Source of the DNA: Spirochaetaceae bacterium | Lineage (GTDB): Bacteria > Spirochaetota > Spirochaetia > SZUA-6 > Bin103 | Direction of reading: 5' to 3' | DNA: 59,545 nt | NCBI GenBank assembly: GCA_028820215.1 | Contig: JAPPKD010000304.1 | Coordinates: 1-59,545 of the forward strand | Part shown: piece after piece, positions 18,893-27,698 of the stretch | How positions within the stretch are numbered: the stretch's first letter is position 1 | How the letters are laid out: every line of letters begins with the position of its first letter | The notes under the pieces: model-generated | The model's database searches: none | Told to the model about the DNA's origin: nothing | The model's input: the letters and a program-made list of their open reading frames with translations, nothing else | Position numbers and translations under genes: made by a program

Positions 18893-19006
18893 GGCGCGGA
18901 GCATACCCGCGCGGGCGGTCCGGCGGAACGGGCCTCCGGCCTCGCCTGCGCGCTTTGACACGGAGTGCCGCTCCCCGCACGGTGAAGGCGCGAGGAGGGC
19001 GCCGCG

Positions 19007-20185
19007 TTGTTGATCAAGGAAGTCAAGCTCTACGTCGTCGCCGCAGGCGAGCGCGAACGGGCCGCGGTCGGTCGCGGCGGCATGGAGCTGGTGCCGCCGG
19101 GACTGTCAGGCCTGTTCACCCACGGCGAGGGGCTCGGCTCCGGCGACGAGATCCCGGAGCATCGGGAGACGCTGCCGGCCTACGACCTGATCCTGCGCCT
19201 GGTCACCGACGGCGACCTGGACGCGCACACCACCTATGCCACGGGCTACAGCGCCACCGAGCTGGCATGGCAGGCGAGGGAGTTCCATGTGAAGATCGCC
19301 CACCTGCTGACCGGCATGGACGCCTTCGACCGCGAGCGCGTCTGGCAGCGCCTCTGGTACACGCAGCGGTTCATGTACACCGGCCGCGGCCTGATCCAGG
19401 CCGTGGACGAGATGCTCTGGGACCTGGCCAGCCGCCATGCCCGCCTGCCGCTCTACCGCCTGCTTGGCGGCGCGCGCGACTCGATCCCGGCCTACCGCAA
19501 CATCGGCGGCCGGACCGTCGACGACTACGTCGCCGATGCGATGAGGGCGCGCGAGCAGGGCTTCAAGGGCGGCAAGGACCACTCCTACCGCGGCGTCGCC
19601 GGCAACACCGAGCTGTTCCGCGCGTTGCGGGAGGCGATGGGAGACGACTTCATCCTCATTCACGACGCGGTCGAGCACTACACCTGTGACGAGGCGATCA
19701 GGATCGGCCGGGAGATGGAGCGCCTGGGCTACGCCTGGATCGAGGAGCCGCTGCAGGACTTCGACCTGATGGGCCTGAAGAAGCTGTGCGCGGCGCTGGA
19801 CCTGCCGGTGATGGCCATGGAGTGGATCGGGTCGCTGGCCGGGCAACCGTTCAACGCGTCGCCATTCATCGCCATGCAGGCCACGGACATCGTCCGCCAG
19901 CGCGCCATCGGCCTGACCGGCCAGATGAAGCTGGCGCAGCTCGCCGAGACCTTCGGCCTGGACGTGCACGGCGGGAACTCGCACGTGGTGCTGGCAATCC
20001 ACAACGACCCGCTCTACGAGTACGGCTCGGAGGGGCCGCTGCCGCCGCCGCAGGACCCGGCGACCCTCACGTTCCAGGGGATCAAGGTGATCGACGACGG
20101 GCACATGCGCATCCAGTGCGGCGACCTGCCGGTGCCGGAGCCCGACTGGGACCGGATCGAGTCGGAAGCGCTGGAGGTGGTGTGA
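19007..20185 (+). CDS. Enolase-superfamily sugar-acid dehydratase (mandelate racemase type)
   Basis: A 392-residue protein with the capping domain and barrel of the mandelate racemase subgroup. The three metal ligands are present with the expected spacing: D220 (ILIHDAVEHY), E246 (WIEEPLQD) and E272 (VMAMEWIG). A possible base is in DVHGGNSHVV. Such enzymes abstract the proton alpha to a carboxylate and usually dehydrate sugar acids. The start is TTG at 19007 with GAGGAGGG about 10 bases upstream. The stop overlaps the ATG of the next gene (TGATG), so the two are co-translated. Confidence 0.84.
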   Translation: MLIKEVKLYVVAAGERERAAVGRGGMELVPPGLSGLFTHGEGLGSGDEIPEHRETLPAYDLILRLVTDGDLDAHTTYATGYSATELAWQAREFHVKIAHLLTGMDAFDRERVWQRLWYTQRFMYTGRGLIQAVDEMLWDLASRHARLPLYRLLGGARDSIPAYRNIGGRTVDDYVADAMRAREQGFKGGKDHSYRGVAGNTELFRALREAMGDDFILIHDAVEHYTCDEAIRIGREMERLGYAWIEEPLQDFDLMGLKKLCAALDLPVMAMEWIGSLAGQPFNASPFIAMQATDIVRQRAIGLTGQMKLAQLAETFGLDVHGGNSHVVLAIHNDPLYEYGSEGPLPPPQDPATLTFQGIKVIDDGHMRIQCGDLPVPEPDWDRIESEALEVV

Positions 20186-21291
20186 TGGCGGTGGATCGAA
20201 GCGTGTTGGCGGAGTCGACGATCACGCGGCTGCAGGTGCATACGCCGGTCGGAGTCGTGCGCATCTCTGCGGAGGGAGCAGGCGAGGAGGTCTGGGGCGC
20301 GGCGCTGATCTGCCCTGACCGGTTACCGCCGGCGGCAACCGTCGACCGCATGCGGACGGCGCTCGCCGGGCGACCGCTTGCGGACCGGGAGCGCCTCTGG
20401 CGCGATCTGCGCAGTGCCGCGGCCGGGACCGACCCGGCCGGCTTGGCCGGCGTGGACATAGCGCTCTGGGACCTCTGGTCCAAGGCGCTGCGGTTGCCGC
20501 TCTACCGGGCGATCGGCGGCTTCCGGACGGAGATTCCGGTCTGTCTCTCGGGAGAGGCCGCCTGCGACACGGACGATGCCGCGGCCGAAGCGGCGGGAGC
20601 CGTCCGCGACGGCTTCCGCGGCTACCGGGTCGCGGGCACCACCACGCCGATCGGAGCGAAGGCGCCGGCCGCCGTGCGCAATCGCGTCCTGGATGCGATC
20701 CGCGCGGTGCGGGAGGCCGTGCCGTCAGACTTCCCGCTGATCTACCGCGGCGTCCCGGCCGGCGGTCACCTGGAGGCGCTGGCCATCGGCCGCGCGCTCG
20801 ACGAGGCCGGCTACACCTGGTTCGAGAACCCGCTGCCGGGCGCGGACGGCGAAGCTCTCGGGCGGCTTGCCGCGGAGCTCGATACGCCGGTCCTGGCTAC
20901 CGTGGGCGGCCCTGATGCCGCCCGTCAGGCGGCGGCCCACCTGTCCCGGCAGTCGGCCGACCTGATCCGCGTGCGTATCCCGGACGTCGGCGGTATCACC
21001 GAGGCGTTGAAAATCGCCCGCGCCGCCGAGGCGTTCGGCGTCAACTGCGAGATCGACCCCGACGACGGCAACGGCGGCTTCGCCGCGGCCGGTCTCATGG
21101 GCGCGGTGCGCAACGCCATGTTCCTGCTGTGGGTGACGGGCGAGAGCGGCGAGCGGGCGCGCACCGCCGGCGGCCTGATCCGCACACCGATGAGCGTGAG
21201 GGACGGCGCCGTGACGCTGGGCGACGCGGCCGGCTTGGGCATGGATCTGGACCCGGATCGCATCGGCGCGGGTACCGAACGCCTGCTCTGA
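20185..21291 (+). CDS. Degenerate enolase-superfamily protein, probable non-catalytic partner
   Basis: A 368-residue protein with the overall enolase-superfamily layout (VDIALWDLWSKALRLPLY, GYTWFENPLPG, PDVGGITEALKIARAAEAFG). Aligned with the preceding gene by the 26-residue spacing, the ligands read R188 (IYRGV) instead of Asp, E214 (WFEN) kept, and V240 (LATVGG) instead of Glu. Two of three magnesium ligands are therefore lost. It could be a regulatory or structural partner of the upstream enzyme, or have a changed chemistry. The frame is intact over its full length, which argues against decay. Confidence 0.72.
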   Translation: MAVDRSVLAESTITRLQVHTPVGVVRISAEGAGEEVWGAALICPDRLPPAATVDRMRTALAGRPLADRERLWRDLRSAAAGTDPAGLAGVDIALWDLWSKALRLPLYRAIGGFRTEIPVCLSGEAACDTDDAAAEAAGAVRDGFRGYRVAGTTTPIGAKAPAAVRNRVLDAIRAVREAVPSDFPLIYRGVPAGGHLEALAIGRALDEAGYTWFENPLPGADGEALGRLAAELDTPVLATVGGPDAARQAAAHLSRQSADLIRVRIPDVGGITEALKIARAAEAFGVNCEIDPDDGNGGFAAAGLMGAVRNAMFLLWVTGESGERARTAGGLIRTPMSVRDGAVTLGDAAGLGMDLDPDRIGAGTERLL

Positions 21292-21310
21292 CCTGAGCGG
21301 GAACGCCCAT

Positions 21311-21340
21311 GAGTGATTTCAGATCGATCCGAAATCACTC
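21311..21340. terminator. Near-perfect 30-bp palindrome after the enolase pair
   Basis: GAGTGATTTC and GAAATCACTC form ten-base arms; the ten-base loop contains the self-complementary GATCGATC. There is no T-run on either side. It lies 20 bp after the second enolase gene and 95 bp before the propeller gene. It may be a terminator hairpin, or a protein-binding site for the next promoter. Confidence 0.45.
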
Positions 21341-21434
21341 GCATTCGGCCCAAGAGGTGAGGTGAGGCGCCAGGTGCAGTACCCCTCAGGTACGCCCATG
21401 TGCACATTGAAGCCAAGCGTGCGGAGGTAGGCTC

Positions 21435-23333
21435 ATGGGACAGAGATCTCGGCGGCATGACCGGTTGAGGAGCGTCGCGGAGGCCCTGTTGGCGGCGGTA
21501 CTCTGCCTGTTCCTCTCGCTGGCGACGGCCGCTGCTCAGACGGTTGACGCCTCCACTGAGGATGTCACGGGCTCGGTGTGGCGGCTGGTCCGGGGAGGCG
21601 GTGGCTTCGTATCCCCGGAGGGAACGACGGGAGCGAGCCTGTGGAGCGTCGCTTCCAACGGTGAGACCTTCGTCGCGGTCGGCGACGACGGACTCATCGT
21701 GCACAGCAGCGACGGCGACCGCTGGGTCGAAGCAGGCTACGCCGTCAGCTCAGGTTGGTTCCGGGACGTGGCGTGGGGCGGTGGCCGCTTCGTTGCGGTC
21801 AGCGGCTACCAGATCGTGTTCAGCAGCGATGGCGATCGCTGGCAACGGGCACGCTTCAGAGGTTCGGGAGACGTGGAGAGCGTCACGTGGGGCAACGGTC
21901 GCTTTGTGGCGGTTGGCGATGACGGCCTGATCATGGAGAGCAGCGACGGCGACCGCTGGAGGCGAGTGCGGGACAGGGCGACCCGCGCCGATCTTCATGG
22001 GGTCGCGTGGGCCGGCGGCCGGTTCACGGCCGTCGGCAGCGACGGCACGGTCGTTTCCAGCGCAGACGGCGAGCACTGGCAGCCGACGGACACCGGCACT
22101 GCGGCGACCCTGACCGGCGTCGCCTGGAACGGAGAGTTGTTTGTTGCCGTGGGATCAGACGAGGACCACCGGACCGTGATCGTCCACAGCCCCGACGGCC
22201 ATCACTGGAAGCCGGCAAGCCTCACGCCAGCCGGGGCCTCGGGGCCGTTGAGCGACATCGTCTGGAGCGGTGAGCGCTTCGTCGCGATCGGGTCCTATAC
22301 GATCCTGCACAGCGGTGACGGAGATGCTTGGGAGCGGGCGTTGTGGCATGGACGGGGGGAGTTCCGAGCCGTTGCCTGGGGAGGCGCCAGTTTCGTCGCT
22401 ATCGACTCCAATGGTCCCATCCTGAACAGCCCGGACGGAGTCCTGTGGGAGGAAGCAAGCGAGGCGGGCTCCGGCACGGCTCGAGCCGACCTGCAAGCCG
22501 TCGCGTGGGGCCGAGACCGGTTCGTGGCGGTAGCCGGCTGGCCGCCCGAGATCGTGCACAGCTTCGACGGGCAGGAGTGGCAGGAAGCCAGCGGCGATCC
22601 GGGGTTCCGTATCAGCGACGTCATCTGGGACGGCGACCGTTTCGTTGCCGTCGGTTACGGCGTCGCGTACAGCTCGGATGGCCATCGCTGGCAGCGGGCG
22701 CGCATGTCATTGAAGACCCCTCACGCGGTCGCCTGGAATGGTGAGCGCTACGTCGCTGTCGGCCACGACGGAGCCATCGTGCACAGCGACGACGGCGACC
22801 GCTGGTCGCCGGCTGCCGACAGCGCCACCACGGAGACGCTGAACGACGTGGCGTGGAATGGCGAGATCTTCGTCGCCGTCGGATATCACGGCATCATCGT
22901 CCACAGCACCGACGGCGATACGTGGCAGCTCGCGACCCGGCCCGCCGTGCCGTATCGGCACGACCCGCCGCGTGATGACGGCAGTCGGACGTACTACTAC
23001 GGCTTTGAAGGCTTGGCATGGAACGGTGAGAAATTCGTCGCAGTGGGGTGGGGCAGCGAGGGCGTGGTGGTGCACAGCCGCGACGGCGATCAATGGGAGT
23101 TGGCGGACGACCACGACTATCTGGCCGGCGAGCACCTCACGGCGGTCGCATGGAGTGGCGAGCGCTTCGTTGCGGTCAGCTACCGCGGAGGCAGCGTCAT
23201 GATCAGCACGGACGGCGACCGCTGGGATCCGGCCGGCGACGTTGGTACCCTTGATCGCCTGATGGACGTCGCCTGGGGCGGCGGGCGTTTCGTGGCGGTG
23301 GGAGCCAACGGCACGATCGTTACCAGTCCGTAG
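21435..23333 (+). CDS. Secreted 14-repeat beta-propeller protein
   Basis: A 632-residue protein with a signal peptide (hydrophobic stretch at about 17-31, cleavage near ATAAA then Q). The mature part consists of 14 units of 36-55 residues with the pattern AW.GERFVAVG....I.HS.DGDRW. Fourteen units suggest two seven-bladed propellers. The repeats resemble YCF48/BNR-type blades but lack a clear enzymatic site, so a binding or scaffold role outside the cytoplasm is more likely than sialidase activity. GGAGGTAGG precedes the ATG. It is followed after 72 bp by a polysaccharide deacetylase, a possible functional partner. Confidence 0.8.
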   Translation: MGQRSRRHDRLRSVAEALLAAVLCLFLSLATAAAQTVDASTEDVTGSVWRLVRGGGGFVSPEGTTGASLWSVASNGETFVAVGDDGLIVHSSDGDRWVEAGYAVSSGWFRDVAWGGGRFVAVSGYQIVFSSDGDRWQRARFRGSGDVESVTWGNGRFVAVGDDGLIMESSDGDRWRRVRDRATRADLHGVAWAGGRFTAVGSDGTVVSSADGEHWQPTDTGTAATLTGVAWNGELFVAVGSDEDHRTVIVHSPDGHHWKPASLTPAGASGPLSDIVWSGERFVAIGSYTILHSGDGDAWERALWHGRGEFRAVAWGGASFVAIDSNGPILNSPDGVLWEEASEAGSGTARADLQAVAWGRDRFVAVAGWPPEIVHSFDGQEWQEASGDPGFRISDVIWDGDRFVAVGYGVAYSSDGHRWQRARMSLKTPHAVAWNGERYVAVGHDGAIVHSDDGDRWSPAADSATTETLNDVAWNGEIFVAVGYHGIIVHSTDGDTWQLATRPAVPYRHDPPRDDGSRTYYYGFEGLAWNGEKFVAVGWGSEGVVVHSRDGDQWELADDHDYLAGEHLTAVAWSGERFVAVSYRGGSVMISTDGDRWDPAGDVGTLDRLMDVAWGGGRFVAVGANGTIVTSP

Positions 23334-23405
23334 TGCGCAGACGACATGGGGGAACCGCATGACCGAACGTGAACGCAGCGGAGCAGGGCTGTTGGAGACA
23401 ACTCG

Positions 23406-24161
23406 ATGAGCCCGGTCCATCCGGCCTGGTTCGCCGGCAGGGACAGCGCCGTCAGCCTGACGTTCGACGACGGCATGGACAGCCATCTGCATGCCGTGGT
23501 GCCGGCGCTCGACGCCCGGGCGATGGCCGGCACGTTCTACGTCAAGACCGACGATGCCGAGCGGCTGAAGTGCTTCCGGGAGCCGCAGCGGCGCGGTCAC
23601 GAGATCGGCAACCACACCGTCCATCACTGGTGCAGCCGTGCCCACCGCGCGGAAGCCGATGCCAGGGGGATCGAGGACCTGACGCTGGCGGACATGGCGG
23701 CCGAGCTCGACGAGTCGGACCGGCGCCTGCGTGCGGCCTTCCCCGATGTCCAGTCCTTCAGCTTCTGCTACCCGTGCTACGACACGTTCGTCGGTCAAGG
23801 CGCGACCCGACGCAGCTATGTGCCGCTCGTGGCCGCCCGGTTCTGCGCCGCCCGTGGCGGGAGTGAGAACTCCACCCCTTACAACTCTCCCGTTCATACG
23901 GATCTGTGGTGTCTGCGGTCGGTGCGGTGCGAGTACATGAGCGCCGGGCAGCTGATCGCCGCGGTCGAGCGGGGGCGGGAGCTGGGGATGTGGACGATCC
24001 TTACCTTTCACGGTGTGGATGAGGGGCATCTCCCGGTCACCGGCGACGACTTCGGCGCTCTGCTCGATCACCTGGCCGGCCGCAAGGATGAGCTGTGGGT
24101 CGCCCCGCTGATTCAGGTGGCCCGAAGCATCTCGGCGGCTCGTGAGGCGATGCGCCGGTAG
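23406..24161 (+). CDS. Polysaccharide deacetylase (NodB/CE4-like)
   Basis: A 251-residue NodB-homology protein. The catalytic base and metal Asp are in SLTFDDGMDSH (residues 17-26) and the metal histidines in GHEIGNHTVHHW. Later pieces are SFCYPCYDTF and ILTFHGVDEGHLPV. It would remove acetyl groups from amino sugars of a polysaccharide with a divalent metal. There is no signal peptide, so it acts inside the cell or is exported otherwise. The motif around FCYPCYD has an unusual Cys pair. It is convergent with the PHP-type gene 30 bp away. Confidence 0.85.
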   Translation: MSPVHPAWFAGRDSAVSLTFDDGMDSHLHAVVPALDARAMAGTFYVKTDDAERLKCFREPQRRGHEIGNHTVHHWCSRAHRAEADARGIEDLTLADMAAELDESDRRLRAAFPDVQSFSFCYPCYDTFVGQGATRRSYVPLVAARFCAARGGSENSTPYNSPVHTDLWCLRSVRCEYMSAGQLIAAVERGRELGMWTILTFHGVDEGHLPVTGDDFGALLDHLAGRKDELWVAPLIQVARSISAAREAMRR

Positions 24162-24190
24162 GTCGCGCGGTACGGATCGAACCGGCGCGC

Positions 24191-26746
24191 TCAGTGCTCG
24201 TGGTGCTCGGCGTGGTCGTGCAGCGGCACGTGGTCGTGGAAGACGCCATGGCGGTGCATGGTCTGGTGCAGGCGGTTCCAGGCACCCTCCAGGGTGACGC
24301 GGAGTTGCCGGTAACGCTCGGCGTCCGGGCGTGGGGCGATGGTGTCGACGTAGGCCATGGCTCCCTCGATCTGGTCCAGGATCAACCCGGCGTCGTGGGC
24401 GGAGAACGGCCGCGCGCCGTCCACCCGAAGCTGCACGGCGCTGGTGTGGGCGGCGATATCGGAGGCCCGGCCGCGGTAACTGCCGCGTACCCGCAGCGCG
24501 ATCCAGGTGGAGCCGTCCGCGCGTATCGTGGTGCTGCCTGCTGCCGCAAGCTGCCCGGCGCCGTCGGACTCCTCGACTATGACCCCGCCGCTGATCAGCT
24601 CCACTGAGGCGATCGGCACTGCCACCGACTCGACCCGCCACTCGACGGAGACGCTGCCGCCGCCGGCCGGCAGGTCCACGATGCCGCCGGGCGATGCGCC
24701 CTCGACTGTGATCTGCGCGAGTGGGCCCACGGTCACGAAGGTGTTGCCGGCCTTGATGGCCGCCATCCAGTTGTCGTAGGTGAACTCGCGCTCACCGAGC
24801 TGCGTGTAGGTGCGCACGCCGCCGAGCTGCGAGGCGGCGGCCATCTTGTCCGAGCCGCCGACCACGGGCAGCCGGTACCCCAGGTTGAGGTAGCGGTACC
24901 AGTCGGCGATGCCGTACGGATTGATCTGGCCCTCGCAGGGGTTGAAGGTCATCATCTCCATCGCGTCGATCACGCCAAGGACGATGTCGGCGGCGCGTTC
25001 GCACTGCGGGTTGGGGCCGTGCGGCATCACCACAACGCCGCCCTGCTCGATGCAGCGGGCGGCCCAATCCGCCATGGTGACCTCCTGCGGGTCGCCGATC
25101 GCGGACTCGGAGGGCCCGCCGGTGCACAGCGGATGGATCATCGGCCCGGAGTAGCCCAGGAGCGAGATGTGGCCCAGCACCTGCATGCGGTTCTCGGTGC
25201 CGACGCGGACCAGGAACTCGCCGGCGCCGCCGAAGTCGCGCGCGCCCAGCGTGGTGGCGCCGTCGAAGTCGCTGACGTTGCTGAACATCTCCCCCCACTG
25301 GCTGGCCAGCAGGTTGACGACGTTGACGCCCTCGGCGGCCCCCTCCAGGAGCGCGGTCTGCGGGCTAAGGAAGTGCACGTGGGTGTCGGCGGTGACCCAG
25401 CCGCGCTCGCGCCAGCGCAGCACCCGGTCGAGCTCGAACGTCAGCTCTTCGGTGTCCGAGGCGACGGTCACGCGCGTGCGCAGCGGGCGCACCTCGTAGC
25501 CGCGGGCGATCTCGACGTAGACGTCGCCGAGCGGCAGGTCCGCCACGCACTCGCCCGGGATGTAGGCGTACTGGTTCGCGCCGTTGACGAACTCGCCGTA
25601 GTTGTCCTCGAACCAGTTGCCGTTGACGGTGCGGTGGTTGCCCTTCGGGGGCAGGTACTCGCCGCCCGCGCCGTGCAGGTGAAGGCGCACGGCGACCGGT
25701 TGCGACGAGCCACGCTCCACGACGCGGATCCTCACCGGGCGCTCGGCCGCGGCCACCGCCGCCGGTCCGCCCTCCAGTTCCCGCAGCGGGTAGGCTCGGC
25801 CGCCGGAATAGAGCTTGGCGTCCGGGTGCGCGGCGTACTCCACCAGCGCGCGGGTGGTGGAGACGGCGGGTTGCACGTCGGGGGCGGTCGTACCGTCGCC
25901 GTCGGTCCACCCGGAATGGTCGTAGTCCAGCGCGGGACGCGCGGAGATGATGGTGCCGAGGTCCAGCTCCAGGCCGGCAAGCTGGCGGTCGGCTCCGAAG
26001 GAGGCTCCCGGCGGCAGGTCCAGCCGCAGCTTGCGCCGCGTCCTGGGACGCAGCGGGTGTTCGGTCAGGTCGGTGGCGGCGATGCCGTACACGGCGCAGC
26101 GCTCGGCGCCGGGGCGCAGCTCGACCGCGTCGATGGGGCGGTCGGGGTGCGGGTTGGGCAGCGCGTACAGCCACGCCGCGTCCTGCCCCCCGTCGCGGCC
26201 GGAGCCGTGCCGGGTCTCGCCGCGGCCGTAGCCCACGGTGGAGAGCCTACCGGCCGCCTGGTCCTCCGCGGCGGACGCCGCCACGCGATCCGCGTACATC
26301 GGCACGGCGGCGAAGGGACTGGCCCCCCAGCCGATGCGCGCCTGCTGGATGGCGAAGCGCCGCCGGATCGGATGCACGTGCTCGGAGCCGTCGGTGTAGC
26401 ACAGCACGTAGTCGGCGACGTGGTCGCCCAGCTCGTTGCCGTCAAGGCCGTGGTCCGCGAAGCCGGTCAGGTAATTGGAGGCGCGATCCTCGACCTGGTG
26501 CAGGAAGACCAGGTAACGGGCGGGCCGTCCGCCCGCCGACACGGTGACCGGAGATCCGGTGACCAGCACGACGTTGGGACCGCCGGCCGAGCCCAGGTCG
26601 AACGGCACGCCACGGAACGCCTGACTCCCGAACGATGTGGCCAGGTCGGACGGCGGCGCCAGCGGCTCCGGAAGGGCGTTGCGGTCGGCGTTGTACGAGC
26701 CGGCCAGGGACAGCGGGGCAAGGAGGTCGGATGCGGGCGTGGCCAT
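24191..26746 (-). CDS. Large PHP/CehA-McbA-type metallohydrolase-like protein with His-rich tail
   Basis: An 851-residue protein. The N-terminal half (about 1-440) is beta-rich with no clear family, including a segment resembling a carboxypeptidase-regulatory domain (LPLGDVYVEIARGYEVRPL). The PHP-like part starts near 455 with GWVTADTHVHFLSP and continues with VVVMPHGPNPQCE, EMMTFNPCEGQINPYG and LPVVGGSDKMAA, the layout of CehA/McbA proteins, which bind metals and hydrolyse phosphoesters or esters. The last 24 residues contain nine His (MHRHGVFHDHVPLHDHAEHHEH region). No signal peptide. The gene stands alone between convergent and divergent neighbours. Confidence 0.72.
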   Translation of the reverse strand: MATPASDLLAPLSLAGSYNADRNALPEPLAPPSDLATSFGSQAFRGVPFDLGSAGGPNVVLVTGSPVTVSAGGRPARYLVFLHQVEDRASNYLTGFADHGLDGNELGDHVADYVLCYTDGSEHVHPIRRRFAIQQARIGWGASPFAAVPMYADRVAASAAEDQAAGRLSTVGYGRGETRHGSGRDGGQDAAWLYALPNPHPDRPIDAVELRPGAERCAVYGIAATDLTEHPLRPRTRRKLRLDLPPGASFGADRQLAGLELDLGTIISARPALDYDHSGWTDGDGTTAPDVQPAVSTTRALVEYAAHPDAKLYSGGRAYPLRELEGGPAAVAAAERPVRIRVVERGSSQPVAVRLHLHGAGGEYLPPKGNHRTVNGNWFEDNYGEFVNGANQYAYIPGECVADLPLGDVYVEIARGYEVRPLRTRVTVASDTEELTFELDRVLRWRERGWVTADTHVHFLSPQTALLEGAAEGVNVVNLLASQWGEMFSNVSDFDGATTLGARDFGGAGEFLVRVGTENRMQVLGHISLLGYSGPMIHPLCTGGPSESAIGDPQEVTMADWAARCIEQGGVVVMPHGPNPQCERAADIVLGVIDAMEMMTFNPCEGQINPYGIADWYRYLNLGYRLPVVGGSDKMAAASQLGGVRTYTQLGEREFTYDNWMAAIKAGNTFVTVGPLAQITVEGASPGGIVDLPAGGGSVSVEWRVESVAVPIASVELISGGVIVEESDGAGQLAAAGSTTIRADGSTWIALRVRGSYRGRASDIAAHTSAVQLRVDGARPFSAHDAGLILDQIEGAMAYVDTIAPRPDAERYRQLRVTLEGAWNRLHQTMHRHGVFHDHVPLHDHAEHHEH

Positions 26747-26871
26747 GGCCGATCATACTCGGGCCGATGCCCGTTGCGACAGCGGATCGGACGAGGGTCG
26801 GGTCGGGGTGTTGATGCAGCGAACAGGACCGTGCCGACCTACAGCCCGTGCTACATTGGGAAAGGTCCACC

Positions 26872-27195
26872 ATGTTTGCTCACACGCGCGCGGCACTGGC
26901 CCACTTTGGCGCCGAGTTACGGGACACGCTCCCGCATCTGGTCGTCTCCGTGCATGCGTTTGGTTCGCGCGTGAGGGGAGATCACCGCGGCGACTCGGAT
27001 CTTGACGTCCTGGTCGTCGTGCGTGAGCGCACGCTCGAATTGGAGCGGTCGATTATCGATCTGTGCGTCGAGCATGAGCAGCGGAGTGGCATCTCCTTCG
27101 ATCCGGTGATCAAGGATGTGGCCACGTTCGACCTTGAGCGGCAGCGTCATACCCCTTTCTATCAGAACGTCAGCGCCGAGAGTATTCAGATTTGA
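26872..27195 (+). CDS. MNT-type nucleotidyltransferase (minimal, antitoxin-like)
   Basis: A 107-residue minimal nucleotidyltransferase. The motif AFGSRVRGDHRGDSDLDVLVV gives the GS loop and both acidic residues, and a third acid is probably in ISFDPVIKD. The motif appears intact. MNT proteins of this size are usually found with a HEPN protein, as here, and several act as antitoxins by modifying the HEPN partner. The HEPN gene starts at TTGA, overlapping the stop codon. The ATG at 26872 is chosen over an in-frame ATG at 26848. Confidence 0.82.
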   Translation: MFAHTRAALAHFGAELRDTLPHLVVSVHAFGSRVRGDHRGDSDLDVLVVVRERTLELERSIIDLCVEHEQRSGISFDPVIKDVATFDLERQRHTPFYQNVSAESIQI

Positions 27196-27605
27196 CCCTC
27201 TCCGCTGACGATAAGCGTGCCCTGAGCGGCATCAGGTTCGAGAAAGCACAGGCCGCACTCGACGATGCCCGCGCGAACCTCGAACAGGGCCGCCTCAACA
27301 CCTCGGTGAACCGCAGCTACTACGCGGCGCTCGCCGCAGTCCGCTCCCTGCTTATTCTCGAAGGCGTGGATCCGGCGTCTCATGCAGGCGCTGTCACGAT
27401 GCTCAGCCTGCACTTCATCAAGACCGGGCTGCTCCCCATTTCGATCGTCAAACACGTCAAGACGTTGCTCTCTCGTCGGGAGGACGTCGACTACGGCGAC
27501 TTCGACTCGATCACGCGGGATGAAGCCCAGGACTCCGTCGCCAGAGCGGAGGAAACGCTCGCGGCCGTCGACTTGCTGCGGAGCCGACTGGACGCGGAGC
27601 TGTAA
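27192..27605 (+). CDS. HEPN-domain protein (UPF0332-type), partner of the MNT gene
   Basis: A 137-residue helical protein. TSVNRSYYAALAAVRSLLILEG followed by SHAGAVTMLSLHFIKTGLLP is the UPF0332 pattern, here with AAV where many relatives have a His-containing FHA. The classical RNase motif R-x4-6-H is therefore not clearly present, so toxicity is uncertain. The TTG start at 27192 overlaps the MNT stop (TTGA), implying coupled translation. Possible roles are a toxin-antitoxin pair or an RNA-modification complex. Confidence 0.8.
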   Translation: MTLSADDKRALSGIRFEKAQAALDDARANLEQGRLNTSVNRSYYAALAAVRSLLILEGVDPASHAGAVTMLSLHFIKTGLLPISIVKHVKTLLSRREDVDYGDFDSITRDEAQDSVARAEETLAAVDLLRSRLDAEL

Positions 27606-27698
27606 GAAGATCGACTACTGCAGATCCTTGACCAGGCTCACGCGTACGATCTCGTCCCAGATCGGCCCTCTGCGTATCTCCCGATAGCAGCGCTCCGG

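Noticed and set aside
21435..23333. Sialidase
   Set aside because: The repeats resemble BNR-type blades, but no Arg triad or Tyr/Glu site of sialidases is visible, and 14 near-identical repeats point to a binding protein.
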